The notes under the pieces are model-generated. The model was not told where the DNA came from. It saw only the letters and a program-made list of their open reading frames with translations, and did no database searches. A stretch of DNA of 64,000 nt from assembly GCA_016788205.1 (NCBI GenBank), contig JAEUTA010000031.1, positions 106,576-170,575 on the forward strand. The letters run 5' to 3'. Made by a program: the position numbers and the translations under genes. Positions 24,703 to 34,399 of this stretch are shown here, one piece after another; positions within the stretch are counted from its first letter, which is position 1; the number at the start of each line of letters is the position of its first letter. This stretch comes from Flavobacteriales bacterium (GTDB taxonomy: Bacteria; Bacteroidota; Bacteroidia; Flavobacteriales_F; PHOS-HE28).

Positions 24703-26358
24703 ATGAGATCCATCACCGTTCGGTCCGCGACCGCGATCATCCCGCTCTTCTTCCTTCATCGCCACCTGTCCGCGCAGGTCACCGCAACGGAAATGACCGC
24801 CGCATTCGATCACGCGCTCGCCGAACGCTTCACTGCCGATGGACCCGGCGGGGCCGTGCTTGTGGCCCGTGGCAACACCGTACTCTACGAAAAGGCGATC
24901 GGCCTCGCGGACCTGAACACTGAACAAGCGTTGACCACGCAGCATCAGTTCCGCATCGCCAGTGTGACCAAGCAGTTCGCTGCGGTGGCCATTCTGCAAT
25001 TGGCCGGGGCAGGCAAGCTGAAAGTAACCGACGAGATCCAGAAGTACATGGACTTCCCAGCCAAGGAACACCCCATCACCATCGAGCACCTGCTCACGCA
25101 CAGCTCCGGCATCCCCGATTTCACCCGAACGGTGGCCTATACCCCAGAGGCCTATGCCAACGCGATCACGCTCCCCGAGCTGATCGCGTTGTTCGCGATG
25201 GAACCCTTGGAGTTCGAACCCGGAAGCAGATGGAGCTATAGCAACAGCGGCTATATCCTGCTCACCGCGATCATCGAGAACGTCTCCGGCCAAAGCTGGT
25301 CCGACTACGCGCGCGAACATATCTTCGAACCCGTAGGCATGACCTCTTCGAGTGCGGCCATTGCAGGCGGCCCGCTAGATAACGAGGCGGTGGGTTACGC
25401 CGAAGGTGAGCAGGGCTGGGAGCAGGCCCACCCGATCAGCCTTTCGTGGCCGCGCGCCGCTGGGTGCATCCGCAGCACTGTGCGCGACCTGTGGGCGTGG
25501 AACCGTAGCGTCTTCGGGGGCCAATTGGTGGGCACCACGATGCTGACACATGCCCACCGCCCCTTCCAACTGAGCGATGGCTCCACTACCGACTACGGCT
25601 ACGGATGGTTCCTCCAGAACGTACAAGGCAGCCCCACCATCGAGCACAACGGCGGCATCGACGGCTTCACGAGCGCGAGCCTGTACCTCCCGCAGGAAGG
25701 ACTCTATGTCGCTGTATTGGTGAACCGCCAGACCGGTGACGCCACCGACCTAGCGCCGATACTGGCCGCTATCGCTCTTGGCAAACCATATGGCGGGCCC
25801 GTGATGCCTCTCAACCCGGAAGCCGCACAAGACTATACCGGCGTGTATGTGAACCCCGAAGGAGTGGAGCGCTACATCACCGCGGACGATAAAGGGCTCC
25901 ACGCCCAACGCCAAGGTTCTACCGTCCTCGACCTGGACCACCTCGGCAACGACCATTTCATCTACCACGGCGATGTGATCACCATCACCTTCGAACGCAC
26001 GGATGGTCGCGTGGTGGGAGCCCGCTTCGTGAGCCGAGGGGGCGAAGAGCCACTCACCCGCTCGGACAAGCCGATCCCCGTGCGCAAGGAGATCCCGTTG
26101 AACGGTGCAGAACTACAGCGCTATGCGGGCACGTATGAGATGGCCGCAGGGTTCACGCTCACCTTCCGTGCAGAAGGTGAGCGCCTCTTCGCGCAAGCCA
26201 CCCGTCAACCGGAGCTCGAACTGTTCGGCGAGGGCCCGCATGCCTTCTTCCTGAAAGAGTTGGATGCGCGCATCGAGTTCTACCCCGAAGCGGATGGCAC
26301 CGTGAAGCGCGTGAAGCTCTTCCAAGGGGGCGAGATGGAGGGAGAGCGCATCGAGTAG
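24703..26358 (+). CDS. Beta-lactamase-related serine hydrolase (class C / esterase type)
   Basis: A 551-residue periplasmic protein with signal peptide ('MRSITVRSATAIIPLFFLH'). The SxxK motif is 'SVTK' in 'RIASVTKQFAAVA' (Ser about 88). The Tyr motif is 'YSNSGY' (about 178-183), and 'EHNGGIDGF' (about 312-320) provides the H-x-G motif. After the catalytic domain (to about 365) is a C-terminal lipocalin-like extension of about 180 residues, often seen in Bacteroidota members. The family includes peptidases, esterases and D-aminopeptidases; true beta-lactamase activity is unlikely. The substrate is unknown. No partner gene is adjacent. Confidence 0.85.
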   Translation: MRSITVRSATAIIPLFFLHRHLSAQVTATEMTAAFDHALAERFTADGPGGAVLVARGNTVLYEKAIGLADLNTEQALTTQHQFRIASVTKQFAAVAILQLAGAGKLKVTDEIQKYMDFPAKEHPITIEHLLTHSSGIPDFTRTVAYTPEAYANAITLPELIALFAMEPLEFEPGSRWSYSNSGYILLTAIIENVSGQSWSDYAREHIFEPVGMTSSSAAIAGGPLDNEAVGYAEGEQGWEQAHPISLSWPRAAGCIRSTVRDLWAWNRSVFGGQLVGTTMLTHAHRPFQLSDGSTTDYGYGWFLQNVQGSPTIEHNGGIDGFTSASLYLPQEGLYVAVLVNRQTGDATDLAPILAAIALGKPYGGPVMPLNPEAAQDYTGVYVNPEGVERYITADDKGLHAQRQGSTVLDLDHLGNDHFIYHGDVITITFERTDGRVVGARFVSRGGEEPLTRSDKPIPVRKEIPLNGAELQRYAGTYEMAAGFTLTFRAEGERLFAQATRQPELELFGEGPHAFFLKELDARIEFYPEADGTVKRVKLFQGGEMEGERIE

Positions 26359-26567
26359 CACGTTGCGCGTGCGACAGGATGCGATCGCGGGGAGCCCTGG
26401 CTACACCATGCTAGCGGGCGCAATGGTGACCACGGACCACCATGCTCGAGCTCCCGGCGCGCGTAACCGTAGCTGCGCACGATCGGGGTTCCACCGGAAG
26501 GTTGGAACGATACACGGAAGGAGGTGCTGCTACATTTCGTGATAGAGCGAGGAGAACCGGCCCCTCT

Positions 26568-27431
26568 TCACTCCCCGTCGTACGAACGGATCAATTTGAT
26601 CGATCGTCGCCCAGCACTGTTGATCAGTTCGAGCACGTACGGACCCGGTGCGTGCTCGCTCAGATCGATCACTTGTGGTGCGGAACCGCCCACATCATAT
26701 ACCGCTCTGCCGCTGGCATCATGCAGCACGGTGCGTTCAACATCGAACAGCGGTCCTTGAAGGAGGATGTCGCCATCCGGTAAGGTTCGCGCGCTGATGC
26801 GGTCCAGAACCGTGGGCTCAGCGATGCGTGTGGTGCCATCTTCGATCGCCATATCGCTGATCCGCATCGACGCACCCTCCCCGATCAGCGAGGACAGACC
26901 GATCCACCCATAGCGGGTCTCCTCTCCAACCACGATGCGCACGCCGATGTAGCCCTCCACCTCCACCGGTTCATCGGACCACCACTCGTCTACACCATAG
27001 AACATGGCACCAGCGATACCGACCATCACGCCGGCCACGGGCAGGCCATTACCAGGAATGCCATCGAAGGCGCCCCAGACCAAGCCGGCATCGACCAGGT
27101 CACCTGCTTGGAGACGTTTTGCCACCCGGCTATCGGGCGCCTTCATCGCCACCTCCATGCCGGCATGCAACAGTTCGATGCTGTTCCATCGCACGACAGC
27201 ATCCGGAACGGTCTGCTCGAACGACCTGAACTCCAGGTCGGGGATACCGTCGCCCTCCAGATCGATGTCGGCGGAATCGCTGCTGTTGTAGAACGTTGTG
27301 ACCGGCGGATCGATCTCCACACCCACGATCGTGTGGAGCATGCCGCTCGGATCGCCCGCCTGGACCTGTGCGAACACGGTGAGCGGAGAGAACGCAAGTA
27401 GGAGAAGATGAGAGTTGAGCGTGAGAGTCAT
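26568..27431 (-). CDS. Secreted protein with T9SS-like C-terminal domain
   Basis: A 287-residue protein. The signal peptide ('MTLTLNSHLLLLAFSPLTVFA') is followed by a compact region with 'DIDLEGDGIPDLEFR' (about 50-64), a Ca-binding-like acidic motif. The middle resembles the beta-rich surface domain found in other Bacteroidota proteins ('GIVGVRI'-like, here 'GYIGVRIVVGEETRYGWI'). The last 70 residues look like a type-A sorting domain ('DGDILLQGPLFDVERTVLHD' to 'SIKLIRSYDGE'), though the usual 'PNP' is missing. The start at 27431 was chosen for the signal peptide. Function unknown. Confidence 0.65.
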   Translation of the reverse strand: MTLTLNSHLLLLAFSPLTVFAQVQAGDPSGMLHTIVGVEIDPPVTTFYNSSDSADIDLEGDGIPDLEFRSFEQTVPDAVVRWNSIELLHAGMEVAMKAPDSRVAKRLQAGDLVDAGLVWGAFDGIPGNGLPVAGVMVGIAGAMFYGVDEWWSDEPVEVEGYIGVRIVVGEETRYGWIGLSSLIGEGASMRISDMAIEDGTTRIAEPTVLDRISARTLPDGDILLQGPLFDVERTVLHDASGRAVYDVGGSAPQVIDLSEHAPGPYVLELINSAGRRSIKLIRSYDGE

Positions 27432-27738
27432 GCAGCCAAAGTAGGATGATGGTGGGTTGACAGCAAAACGGGCTTTGCGCCCACCCGCACCGATGCCCAA
27501 GCACACCAGGCATTGGTGAGAATCCGGATGGCCGGTACAAGTGATCTACGATCATCCGGCCTCCAGGAGTGACGCACGGGGCTGCGCGGCGCAGGGTTCC
27601 GAGGACGGAAGACCCTGCGGAGGTTTAAGGCGGCCACGGATCACAGATACGCGGGAGCCGGGTTCAGTGTCCCAAGGCCAGCATCCTCGTGCGGCGGCCG
27701 ACTATCTTCGGGATCCCGCTTAACTGTCTTTAAATAAC
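27432..27738. other. Divergent intergenic stretch (307 bases) with hairpin and -7-like element
   Basis: No gene is supported. A hairpin at 27591-27618 has 7- and 4-base stems separated by a small bulge, with no T-run. A TATCTTCG element at 27703-27710 precedes the GldK-like gene. Confidence 0.45.
27703..27710 (+). promoter_or_regulatory. -7-like element TATCTTCG before the GldK-like gene
   Basis: It matches TAnnTTTG with C at position 7 and lies 28 bases before the first possible ATG at 27739. Confidence 0.4.
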
Positions 27739-29523
27739 ATGCCCTGCCAATCCTTACTGACCGAGCGACGACATCGTGGTCATTGGGGTATTGTATCATA
27801 CATCCAGCATATCCATCGCGCAACATTGAAGTTGATGGTCGTTGGAACGATGTGGGCTCTGCACACCTCCTATCTACTGGGTCAGGATACTGTTCTTACC
27901 AAGGAGACGCGCGCAGTTCGGGTGACGAACCAGTACTTGCGTGGTCAAGTCTTCAACCACCACCTGAGAACAACACGCCCCCCGGACGATACGAGCTTTA
28001 GTGCGCTGGACCCCGATGTGATCAAGGCGATCCGAAGCTTCGTAGTGCTGCCCGATCTAAAGCTCGAGGACTGTGTGCTGTTCAAGCCATACGAGAACTA
28101 TGTGGCATACGATTCATTGTTCCGAGGCGACGAGCATGCTTCCCCGCGCTTTGTCTTGGACCGGACGTATGGATGGGAGAAGCGCTACGTGAGAACGAGT
28201 TCTTTGGAGCGGTTTATCCTACCCACATCGCTCCGATCCTATGTCGATACTGCGGATCTGGATGTTGAGCCCGGTCAATTGCAGCTGCGCATGGCAAGCG
28301 ATGCCGTGCTCCCCACCAAGGACTATCTGCGTCCCTTCTATTTCAGGAAGTATGAAGTAACGAATCAGGAGTATCGGGGGTTCGTTGAGTGGGTCCGGGA
28401 TTCGATCGCGCGTCGCACCTTGTTCGATGCTGGTTTCGGATCGTTCGGGAGCCGAACTAGTACCGGCGAGGTGGAGCTGAACTGGAGCGCGCCCATTGAG
28501 TGGCACAGACCAGAGCACAAGGAAGTTCTGCAGGTGATGTACATCCCCGAAAGCAAGTTCTTCTACAGAAGGAACGAGGTCGACGCGGATAAACTCAACT
28601 ATGTGTTCGCATCCAGCGACGAACCATCAGGATACCGCACTCTCAATGTCTATCCCGATACGGTCATATGGGTCAAGGACTTCACATGGTCGTTCAACGA
28701 GCCCATGACAGAGAATTACTTCTGGCATCCCGAATATGATGACCATCCGGTGGTAGGGGTCACCTATTGGCAAGCTCTGGCGTACCTGCATTGGCGCACG
28801 AAGGTGGGTCAACGGTTGATGGACCGGAAGGGATTGAAGTTGAGAATCCGGTACGAGCTACCGACCGAGATGCAATGGGACATGGTTGCCGCTTCCGAAA
28901 TGGAGAACGAGCGACCGAGAACGTTCGGAAGCAACTACGACTACTGGACGGATACGGATTGGGTCACCGACCTCCAACTTGTGCCGCAATTCATCGATCG
29001 GATCGACAGCATCGCGGGCCATCTCAGCTACATGACAGCGCGCAGGAATGGTCTATTCGATGTGCTGAACCAAGATGCCAAATTCGATGGCGTCCTGGTC
29101 ATGGATGGTTCATTCCACCCGACCAAGTGCAATATCGACCTCATCGAAAAGAAGGGGCGAAACCCTTTAGTGACGCTGCAGAAGAGCCCCACAGGGATCA
29201 GCTATCTGGGCGGCAACGTATCGGAATGGCTCAAGGAAACTTACTCCGGTTGGAAGCCGGTGTTCGAGCTGCGACAGCAGCAGCTTGCGACCTTTCAGGA
29301 AGAGGACATCACGATCCTATCAGCGATCGAGCGATACTGGGACCGGATGAATGACAATGATGGTCGGCTGGTCAGGGGTGCGAACTGGTTCGACGAGCGC
29401 TTCTCCGATCGCTTGGGTGTGAATACGGCCGGAACGAACGCCAAGGTCTTTGTCGCACCGGACAGGGCACACTCCACGCTTGGATTCCGGTATGTGGTGT
29501 ACATTGAGTCCAAGGAGAATTGA
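27739..29523 (+). CDS. Orphan GldK-like formylglycine-generating-enzyme (SUMF1) domain protein
   Basis: A 594-residue secreted protein resembling GldK, a ring component of the T9SS and gliding apparatus. GldK-like stretches are 'RKYEVTNQEYRGFVEWVRDS', 'YPDTVIWVKDFTWSFNEPM', 'HPEYDDHPVVGVTYWQALA' and the C-terminal 'RGANWFDERF' and 'STLGFRYVVYI'. The SUMF1 fold spans about 196-590. Unlike true GldK there is no lipobox Cys, and no gldL, gldM or gldN is adjacent. The signal-like segment is 'LMVVGTMWALHTSYLLG' (about 32-48), so the real start may be TTG 27826 or ATG 27835. Two sampled 60-base lines are 50 and 52 percent G+C, lower than the neighbours, which hints at transfer. Its role is not known. 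Confidence 0.75.
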   Translation: MPCQSLLTERRHRGHWGIVSYIQHIHRATLKLMVVGTMWALHTSYLLGQDTVLTKETRAVRVTNQYLRGQVFNHHLRTTRPPDDTSFSALDPDVIKAIRSFVVLPDLKLEDCVLFKPYENYVAYDSLFRGDEHASPRFVLDRTYGWEKRYVRTSSLERFILPTSLRSYVDTADLDVEPGQLQLRMASDAVLPTKDYLRPFYFRKYEVTNQEYRGFVEWVRDSIARRTLFDAGFGSFGSRTSTGEVELNWSAPIEWHRPEHKEVLQVMYIPESKFFYRRNEVDADKLNYVFASSDEPSGYRTLNVYPDTVIWVKDFTWSFNEPMTENYFWHPEYDDHPVVGVTYWQALAYLHWRTKVGQRLMDRKGLKLRIRYELPTEMQWDMVAASEMENERPRTFGSNYDYWTDTDWVTDLQLVPQFIDRIDSIAGHLSYMTARRNGLFDVLNQDAKFDGVLVMDGSFHPTKCNIDLIEKKGRNPLVTLQKSPTGISYLGGNVSEWLKETYSGWKPVFELRQQQLATFQEEDITILSAIERYWDRMNDNDGRLVRGANWFDERFSDRLGVNTAGTNAKVFVAPDRAHSTLGFRYVVYIESKEN

Positions 29524-29540
29524 TCAGTAGTTCTCGCAAT

Positions 29541-29582
29541 AAACAAGCGCAGGGACCACGAAAGTGGCCCCTGCGCTTGTTT
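29541..29582. terminator. Bidirectional terminator between the GldK-like gene and nrdA
   Basis: A 19-base stem with one mismatch and a GAAA tetraloop (loop 29560-29563). A runs lie at its left foot and T runs at its right foot, so it can end transcripts from both convergent genes. Confidence 0.85.
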
Positions 29583-29601
29583 CAATTGTTCGCTCCCACT
29601 C

Positions 29602-32040
29602 CTACCCCGAGCACATCTCACACCCCTCTGGATCATCCAGCGAGCAGACGATCTGCGCTTGAGCTTCCTCCTCGGCGGTCATGGCTTTGGGCACGGGGCC
29701 GCTCATCACCACTTCGCGTACGGGTGCTTCCACTTCGCGCATTTCCTTGCTGGCTTTCGCCACGCTCGGTTCGGTCAGTTTCGCTTTGTCCACCGTGAAC
29801 TTGATGGCGTCGGTAGCGGCCTTGGTGCGCAGGTAGTACATGCCGGTCTTCAGGCCTGCCTTCCAGCTGTAGAAGTGCATGCTGGTGAGCTTGCCGAAGT
29901 TGGCGTTCTCCATGAAGATGTTGAGGCTCTGGCTCTGGCAGATGAAGGCACCACGGTCCGCGGCCATATCGATGATCACCTTCTGGCTGATCTCCCACGC
30001 GGTCTTGTACAGGTCCTTCAGGTTCTGCGGGATCTCCGGGATGTTCTGCACGCTGCCGTTGGCGGCGATGATCTTGTTCTTCAGTTCCTCGCCCCACAGG
30101 CCCAGCTTCACCAGGTCGCGCAGCAGGTACTTGTTCACCACCACGAACTCGCCGCTCAGTACACGACGCGTGTAGATGTTGCTGGTGTACGGCTCGAAGC
30201 ACTCGTTGTTGCCGAGGATCTGTGCGGTGCTGGCGGTCGGCATCGGGGCGAGCAACAGGCTGTTGCGCACGCCGTGCTTCTTGATCTCTTCACGCAGTGC
30301 ATCCCACTCCCAACGGTCGCTGGGCTTCACGTTCCACATGTCGAACTGCAGGATGCCTTTGCTCACGGGGCTGCCTTCGTAGGTCTCGTAAGCGCCTTCT
30401 TCGATCGCGAGGTCCTTGCTGGCGGTGAGGGCCGCGTAGTAGATGGTCTCGAAGATCTCGCGGTTCAGCACCTTGGCCTCTACGCTATCGAACGGATGGC
30501 GCATGAGGATGAACGCATCCGCCAGGCCCTGTACGCCGATGCCGATGGGGCGGTGGCGCATGTTGCTGCGGCGCGCCTCGGGGATCGGGTAGTAGTTCTG
30601 GTCGATGACGCGGTTGAGGTTCTTCGCCAGCTCGTAGGTGACGGCGAACAACTTGTCGTGGTCGAACTTGCCTTTCTCCACGAACTTGGGCAGCGCGATG
30701 GAGCCGAGGTTGCACACGGCCACCTCATCGGGGCTGGTGTACTCGATGATCTCCGTGCAGAGGTTGCTGCTCTTGATGGTGCCCAGGTTCTGCTGGTTGC
30801 TCTTGCCGTTGGCCGCGTCCTTGAAGAGGATGTACGGTGTGCCGGTCTCGATCTGGCTTTCCAGGATCTTGAACCAGAGGTCCTGCGCCTTGATGGTGCT
30901 GCGGCCTTTGCCTGCGGCCTCGTAGCCTTCGTACAGCTCCTCGAACTTGGCACCGTGCGTGTCGGCCAGGCCGGGGCACTCGTTGGGGCACATCAGCGTC
31001 CACTCGCCGCCCATCTCCACACGCTTCATGAAGAGATCGGGGATCCACATGGCGTAGAACAGATCGCGCGCGCGCATCTCTTCCTTGCCGTGGTTCTTCT
31101 TCAACTCCAGGAAATCGAACACATCGGCGTGCCAGGGCTCCAGGTACATGGCGAAACTGCCTTTGCGCTTTCCGCCGCCCTGGTCCACGTAACGAGCCGT
31201 GTCGTTGAACACGCGCAGCATGGGCACGATGCCGTTGCTGGTGCCGTTGGTGCCTTTGATGTAGCTGCCTTTGGCGCGCAGGTTGTGCACGCTTAGGCCG
31301 ATGCCACCGGCGCTCTGGCTGATCTGTGCGCACTGCTTCAGCGTGTCGTAGATGCCGTTGATGCTGTCGTCCTTCAACTGAAGGAGGAAGCAGCTGCTCA
31401 TCTGCGGCTTCGGCGTGCCGGCGTTGAACAGGGTGGGCGTGGCGTGCGTGTACCAACCTTCGCTCAACGAGTTGTACGTGGCGATGGCGCTCTCGATGTC
31501 GTTCTTGTGGATACCCACGGCCACACGCATCAGCATGTGCTGCGGACGCTCCACCACCTGGCCGTGCAGGCGCAGGAGGTAGCTGCGCTCGAGGGTCTTG
31601 AAGCCGAAGAAGTCGTAGTTGAAGTCACGATCGTAGATGATCGCGCTATCCAGTACATCGGCGTTGTCGGCGATGATCTTGTGGACGTCGTCCGCGATCA
31701 GTGCGGCCTTCGCACCGGTCTTCGGGTCCATATAGGTGTAGAGGTCCTTCATGGTCTCGCTGAAGGACTTCTTGGTGTTCTTGTGCAGGTTGCTCACGGC
31801 GATGCGGCTCGCGAGCTGCGCATAGTCCGGGTGCTTCACCGTCATGGTGGCGGCCACCTCGGCGGTCAAATTGTCCAACTGTGAAGTGGTGACACCGTCG
31901 AAGATGCCGTCGATCACCTTGAGGGTGACCTGGGTGGCATCCACGATGGGGTCGAGCTCGTAGCAGAGCTTCTTCACCCGGGCCGTGATCTTGTCGAACT
32001 TGACCGCCTCCCGGCGTCCGTCGCGCTTAATTACATACAT
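29602..32040 (-). CDS. nrdA: Ribonucleoside-diphosphate reductase, class Ia large subunit
   Basis: The 812-residue catalytic subunit reduces ribonucleoside diphosphates to deoxy forms. An ATP-cone regulatory domain opens the protein ('[18 protein letters not shown]'). Active-site elements include '[15 protein letters not shown]' and '[11 protein letters not shown]', and the radical-path Tyr pair lies in '[10 protein letters not shown]'. The C-terminus '[11 protein letters not shown]' carries the Cys pair that passes electrons from thioredoxin or glutaredoxin. The start at 32040 gives the standard N-terminus; 23 further in-frame residues upstream are not conserved in kind. It forms a pair with nrdB upstream, separated by 240 bases, so it may have its own promoter. 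Confidence 0.97.
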   Translation of the reverse strand: MYVIKRDGRREAVKFDKITARVKKLCYELDPIVDATQVTLKVIDGIFDGVTTSQLDNLTAEVAATMTVKHPDYAQLASRIAVSNLHKNTKKSFSETMKDLYTYMDPKTGAKAALIADDVHKIIADNADVLDSAIIYDRDFNYDFFGFKTLERSYLLRLHGQVVERPQHMLMRVAVGIHKNDIESAIATYNSLSEGWYTHATPTLFNAGTPKPQMSSCFLLQLKDDSINGIYDTLKQCAQISQSAGGIGLSVHNLRAKGSYIKGTNGTSNGIVPMLRVFNDTARYVDQGGGKRKGSFAMYLEPWHADVFDFLELKKNHGKEEMRARDLFYAMWIPDLFMKRVEMGGEWTLMCPNECPGLADTHGAKFEELYEGYEAAGKGRSTIKAQDLWFKILESQIETGTPYILFKDAANGKSNQQNLGTIKSSNLCTEIIEYTSPDEVAVCNLGSIALPKFVEKGKFDHDKLFAVTYELAKNLNRVIDQNYYPIPEARRSNMRHRPIGIGVQGLADAFILMRHPFDSVEAKVLNREIFETIYYAALTASKDLAIEEGAYETYEGSPVSKGILQFDMWNVKPSDRWEWDALREEIKKHGVRNSLLLAPMPTASTAQILGNNECFEPYTSNIYTRRVLSGEFVVVNKYLLRDLVKLGLWGEELKNKIIAANGSVQNIPEIPQNLKDLYKTAWEISQKVIIDMAADRGAFICQSQSLNIFMENANFGKLTSMHFYSWKAGLKTGMYYLRTKAATDAIKFTVDKAKLTEPSVAKASKEMREVEAPVREVVMSGPVPKAMTAEEEAQAQIVCSLDDPEGCEMCSG

Positions 32041-32280
32041 GCTTCTTCTTCCTTGTTTTTGTTGGATGGTCGGGCTCCCGCCGTGCATCCGTGTTGGTAT
32101 TTCCGTCAATTACCGGACCGTTAAGATGCACTCCTCAACAGCCCTCCCCGAAGTGCTTTCGCGATCGATCGTCAACGCGGCGATGTTGATCGGAAGCAGG
32201 TCTCCAAGCGAGCCCCGCAGCGTGTGTTCTCAGGTCCAGCATCTTAGCCATGGGAGAACGGGCGCGGGATCGCAACAGGA

Positions 32281-33318
32281 TCAAAAGTCAGCGTCCAGTG
32301 TGAACTTGCTCTGTTCCTTATCGTTATTCAAGACCCCGGCTTTCTGGTACTCGCCCACGCGTTTCTCGAAGAAGTTGGTCTTGCCTTGCAGCGAGATCAT
32401 CTCCATGAAGTCGAAGGGGTTCGTCGCGTGGTAGATCTTCTCGTTGCCCAGTTCCACCAGCAGGCGGTCGGCCACGAACTCGATGTACTGCTGCATCAGC
32501 TTGGCGTTCATGCCGATCAGGTTCACGGGCAACGCATCGGTCACGAACTCCTTCTCGATCTCCACCGCATCGCGGATGATCGACTCCACCGTCTTCTTGC
32601 TCACCTTGTTCAAGAGGTGCTTGGTGTAGAGCAGGCAGGCGAAGTCGCAGTGCAGGCCCTCATCGCGGCTGATGAGCTCGTTGCTGAAGGTGAGGCCTGG
32701 CATAAGACCGCGCTTCTTCAACCAGAAGATGCTGCAGAAGCTGCCGCTGAAGAAGATGCCTTCGACCGCCGCGAACGCGATGAGGCGTTCAGCGAAGCTG
32801 CCCTTGCTGATCCAACGCAGCGCCCAGTCGGCTTTGCGCTTCACACAGGGGACGGTATCGATGGCGTGCAGCAGCTTGTCCTTCTCGATGGGGTCCTTGA
32901 TCAGCGTGTCGATCAGCAGGCTGTACGTCTCACTATGGATGTTCTCCATCATGATCTGGAAGCCATAGAAGAAGCGCGCCTCGGGGTACTGCACCTCGTG
33001 GAGGAAATTCTCCGCGAGGTTCTCGTTCACGATGCCGTCGCTGGCGGCGAAGAAGGCGAGCACATGCTTGATGAAGTAGCGCTCGTCGTCGTTGAGCTTT
33101 TCGGCCCAATCCACCAGGTCCGCGTGCAGGTCGACCTCCTCGGCGGTCCAGAAGCTGGCCTCGTGTTTCTTGTAGAAGCTCCAGATGTCGTGGTGCTGGA
33201 TGGGGAAGATGACGAAACGGTCCTTGTTCTCCTTGAGGAGAGGCTCGTTGGCCGCTTCAACATCGGGCGTCAGCGCGGCGTCCATGCTCAGTTGCTGCTC
33301 GGGTTTCTTGGTGCTCAT
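32281..33318 (-). CDS. nrdB: Ribonucleoside-diphosphate reductase, class Ia small (radical) subunit
   Basis: A 345-residue di-iron protein that makes the tyrosyl radical needed by NrdA. Iron-ligand segments are '[16 protein letters not shown]', '[10 protein letters not shown]' and '[13 protein letters not shown]'. The last supplies Glu, His and the radical Tyr, as in eukaryote-like R2. Further ligands lie in '[16 protein letters not shown]'. The C-terminus 'KFTLDADF' ends in the acidic aromatic tail that docks on NrdA. I chose the ATG at 33318; an open frame to 33570 has no family-like residues. The leader or intergenic region upstream is long (474 bases). Confidence 0.96.
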   Translation of the reverse strand: MSTKKPEQQLSMDAALTPDVEAANEPLLKENKDRFVIFPIQHHDIWSFYKKHEASFWTAEEVDLHADLVDWAEKLNDDERYFIKHVLAFFAASDGIVNENLAENFLHEVQYPEARFFYGFQIMMENIHSETYSLLIDTLIKDPIEKDKLLHAIDTVPCVKRKADWALRWISKGSFAERLIAFAAVEGIFFSGSFCSIFWLKKRGLMPGLTFSNELISRDEGLHCDFACLLYTKHLLNKVSKKTVESIIRDAVEIEKEFVTDALPVNLIGMNAKLMQQYIEFVADRLLVELGNEKIYHATNPFDFMEMISLQGKTNFFEKRVGEYQKAGVLNNDKEQSKFTLDADF

Positions 33319-33792
33319 GTGGAGAGACGACTTTTCTACCGGAGGAAGGCCTCCTTGGCGTGGAATTCTCGGACTTGCTTTCGGTTCCGTCGGCGGCCTG
33401 TTCCCGGGATCCGAATTCCGGGTGGCAGGGGGCGTCGTCGGGATACAAAAGTGGTCCCCGAACGAAGGATGCACGGGGGCGAGTCTTCCATACTTTTCAA
33501 CAACAACGGGAACCCCGCGACCATCGCGGGAGGGATCGAAAAGCATACCCTCCAAGGCTTTTCTTTTCACGATCGGTTAACAACGGCGGAACCGCGCGGT
33601 TCTAGGGCGATGGCGAGGTGACAGAACGCGAAGGAGCACGCTGGGAGCGCTCTTTTGCAGGGGCCGTGCCGTGCGAAGCTCACCGGTCTTGGGGAACGCG
33701 GATACGGTGCTGCGCAGAGTCGCTGTGAACGCTGAAAAAGCAACGAGCAGCGTCCGCATCGCTGCGTCCTCCGTGACTTGGCGCCTAATGCA
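33319..33792. other. Intergenic stretch upstream of nrdB (474 bases)
   Basis: No gene is supported; plus-strand open frames here are continuations of antisense frames across nrdB. A CACTTTTG string on the minus strand (33453-33446) is one base off the -7 pattern and would give an nrdB leader of about 125 bases. I searched by eye for paired NrdR boxes and found none that convinced me. Confidence 0.45.
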
Positions 33793-34383
33793 CTATCGAC
33801 CCTTCTTGCGGGGCCGCTTCTCCCACTCGGCGTGGACCAGCTCCAGCTCGTCGTACCACTCCTTGCCGTACGCCCGTGTCAGCGCATCTTTCAGGAAACG
33901 GTACACCGGTACATCCAGCTTGGCACCGCAGGTACACGCCGGCTTGCAAATGGGCCACTTGTGGTAGTTGAGCCCGTCGTGCTCGGCCAGCTTCACCACA
34001 CGGATCGGGTAGAGGTGGCAACTGATGGGTTTGCGGAATTTGACCGCCCCGTCCTTCCATGCCTTTTCGATACCACACAGCGCGGTACCGTTCTCGAAGA
34101 TGGTGAACGCACATTCGCCACGACCTTCCACGAGCGTGGTGACCAGATCGCCGTCATCATCCACTTCGCTCACGCCGTGCTCGTCGATGGCGCGCTGCCC
34201 CTTCTCCGGGATGTACGGCCTGATCTTCGGCCACAACTTCTTCAGCAGGGCTTCTTCATCCTTCTCCAACGGTGCTCCGCTCTCACCCGCCACACAGCAA
34301 GCGCCCTTGCAAGCGTTCAGGTCGCAGACGAAACGTTTCTCGAAAAGGTCTTCGCTGATGAGGGTGCCGCGGTGTTCGATCAT
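33793..34383 (-). CDS. DUF3109 family cysteine-rich protein
   Basis: A 196-residue cytoplasmic protein of the DUF3109 (YkgJ-related) type. It has the conserved Cys pattern 'CDLNACKGACCV' (about 20-31), then 'CAFTIFENGTALCGIE' and 'RKPISCHLYPIR', and ends with 'CKPACTCGAKLDVPVYRFL'. The cysteines probably bind zinc or an Fe-S centre. It is highly conserved in Bacteroidota, but its function is unknown. The ATG at 34383 is preceded by a -7-like element 9 bases away. The basic tail 'KRPRKKGR' is also typical. It is followed by nothing on the same strand until nrdB. Confidence 0.85.
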   Translation of the reverse strand: MIEHRGTLISEDLFEKRFVCDLNACKGACCVAGESGAPLEKDEEALLKKLWPKIRPYIPEKGQRAIDEHGVSEVDDDGDLVTTLVEGRGECAFTIFENGTALCGIEKAWKDGAVKFRKPISCHLYPIRVVKLAEHDGLNYHKWPICKPACTCGAKLDVPVYRFLKDALTRAYGKEWYDELELVHAEWEKRPRKKGR

Positions 34384-34391
34384 GGAGCTCG

Positions 34392-34399
34392 CGAAACTA
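34392..34399 (-). promoter_or_regulatory. -7-like element TAGTTTCG before the DUF3109 gene
   Basis: On the minus strand it matches TAnnTTTG with C at position 7 and lies 8 bases before the ATG. It lies just upstream of the stop codon region of the next minus-strand gene. Confidence 0.4.

Noticed and set aside
27591-27618. Hairpin considered as a terminator
   Set aside because: It has no T-run on either side and lies between divergent genes, so a termination role is not supported.
29659-31296. A long open frame (545 codons) on the plus strand opposite nrdA
   Set aside because: It is antisense to a gene with clear ribonucleotide reductase motifs along its whole length. High G+C coding DNA often leaves the opposite strand open.
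32386-33621. A 411-codon plus-strand open frame opposite nrdB
   Set aside because: Its product has no domain pattern and mirrors the codon structure of nrdB. It is a shadow frame.
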